From Desulfobacteraceae bacterium (GTDB taxonomy: Bacteria > Desulfobacterota > DSM-4660 > Desulfatiglandales > HGW-15): a stretch of DNA of 6,034 nucleotides. Shown piece after piece: positions 5,199-6,034 of this stretch. The notes beneath the pieces were generated by a model. The model was given only the letters and a program-made list of their open reading frames with translations. It did not search any database and was not told the DNA's origin. The stretch lies in NCBI GenBank assembly GCA_003819975.1, contig RPPU01000304.1:1-6034 (forward strand), written 5' to 3'. Position 1 is the stretch's first letter. Every line of letters starts with the position of its first letter. The position numbers were made by a program, and so were the translations under genes.

Positions 5199-6034
5199 TT
5201 AACCTAACTTAAATTCCGACAAAACCGCTGCGCTGCGCCGGGCCGCCTCGGCCGTCACCGCCTGCAGCCAGGCAATTCCTTGGTTGACTGCTTCCGCCGG
5301 CAAGCCTTGAATCGTTTCCAGATACGATTTGCTCGAAACTGGCGGCTTTTGTAAAAGAAGGCTTAAAAACCGCCTCCGCAGCGACTCCAATTCAGGCGTC
5401 TCGATTTTCCGAGAAAAAATTTCACTTATCTCCGACATCTTATCGCAGAATTGTTGTTTATCCGCTTTCAATGCTTTGCCGCCGCCCTTCTTCTTAATCT
5501 GATCCGCCATGGCTTGCAGGCGTTTGAGCCGCTCCGCCTTGGCGCCGGCCAGATTGCGATGGGCGCCTTCGCATATCAACAGACCGAACTCCTGCTGCTC
5601 GAAAAACAAACGCCGGACATGCCGATACCACTGCTCCAAGGCGACCAGCTGGCTCAGATAATGGATATTGTTGACGACAATATGCGATAAATTCGGATAA
5701 AACCCGGGCCGGTAATCGATCACCTTCTCGGCCTGGGTGTTGCCCACGATCAACTTGTTGTCCTCCCGGACATCTTTGCGCAAAATCGTGCCGGCCGCCA
5801 CCACATTGCCGAACCCCAGGCGCAACGGCCCGACCAGACCGCCCTGGCCGCCCAGAAAAATCGGCGGTTGGTTGAGCATGACCCCGCGAGCCACGTCCCC
5901 GAAGAGCGAAGGCGTGGTCTTGTTGCCTTCGGGCGTGAAATTAAAATGGATATAACTGCTGCCCACTTCGCTGTGGTTTTTACGGCTGGTGCCGCCCGCC
6001 ATCAGGCCGTCGCAGAAATTGATCAGGCTGCCCA
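5199..6034 (-). CDS. GlmU-like left-handed beta-helix protein, C-terminal part (start beyond window)
   Basis: 277 residues are visible; the frame is open to the window edge, so the in-frame ATG at 6002 is internal, not the start. The first ~85 visible residues are a left-handed beta-helix of the GlmU acetyltransferase type: AGGTSRKNHSEVG, YIHFNFTPEGNKTTPSLFGD, then IFLGGQGGLVGPLRLGFG and VVAAGTILRKDV, which lines up with the E. coli GlmU series ending TIAAGTTVTRDV. The His in KNHSEVG is a candidate for the GlmU catalytic His, by eye only. After this comes a ~180-residue mostly helical extension (including NNIHYLSQLVALEQWYRHVR and a lysine-rich stretch) absent from E. coli GlmU. Proteins of this shape are often labelled UDP-GlcNAc pyrophosphorylase; whether a nucleotidyltransferase domain precedes it cannot be seen. 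The position before glmM supports a role in UDP-sugar synthesis. Confidence 0.78.
   Translation of the reverse strand, partial: GSLINFCDGLMAGGTSRKNHSEVGSSYIHFNFTPEGNKTTPSLFGDVARGVMLNQPPIFLGGQGGLVGPLRLGFGNVVAAGTILRKDVREDNKLIVGNTQAEKVIDYRPGFYPNLSHIVVNNIHYLSQLVALEQWYRHVRRLFFEQQEFGLLICEGAHRNLAGAKAERLKRLQAMADQIKKKGGGKALKADKQQFCDKMSEISEIFSRKIETPELESLRRRFLSLLLQKPPVSSKSYLETIQGLPAEAVNQGIAWLQAVTAEAARRSAAVLSEFKLG

Noticed and set aside
1..6034. CRISPR array, tRNA/rRNA genes, insertion sequences or retron RNA
   Set aside because: No spaced direct repeats, cloverleaf, transposase or reverse transcriptase were seen on either strand.

Overview
Every gene supported here lies on the minus strand, so the window reads biologically from right (6034) to left (1). 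The protein signatures are bacterial. Phosphoglucosamine mutase next to a GlmU-like left-handed beta-helix protein suggests a peptidoglycan- and probably LPS-making Gram-negative. From memory, the style of these two proteins resembles uncultured lineages such as Omnitrophota, Desulfobacterota or PVC-type bacteria. That placement is impression, not proof. The right third is visibly richer in G+C than the left two thirds.

Region 1 (about 3670-6034) is housekeeping: the 3' part of a GlmU-like hexapeptide protein (5199 to beyond 6034), a perfect 12-bp hairpin (5129-5156), a candidate promoter (5097-5125), glmM (3707-5056) and a second bulged hairpin (3672-3700) just past the glmM stop. GlmM and the GlmU-like protein plausibly act in the same UDP-GlcNAc pathway.

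Region 2 (2384-3523) is a tight three-gene row that looks like accessory DNA in decay: a 125-residue protein of unknown function, a MazF-like toxin lacking its first ~32 residues including the catalytic arginine, and a GNAT acetyltransferase split by a frameshift.

Region 3 (26-2222) is a defence module. A strongly AT-rich 204-bp promoter region precedes an AAA15/21-type ABC ATPase and an RloB-family TOPRIM-like protein that overlap by one base (TAATG). This is the AbiL-type (AbiLi/AbiLii) anti-phage arrangement. After rloB comes a 48-codon ORF, 26-172, that is plainly the C-terminal tail of a MazE antitoxin without its DNA-binding domain.

The two gene fragments, mazF without its 5' end and mazE without its 5' end, sit on either side of the defence module. 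With the broken GNAT gene they suggest a recombination hot spot next to glmM where defence and toxin-antitoxin genes have been swapped in and truncated. The AbiL-like pair is a known class. The less expected parts are the orphan MazE tail fused onto its 3' end, the catalytically headless MazF, and the unknown 125-residue protein occupying the place where an antitoxin would be expected.
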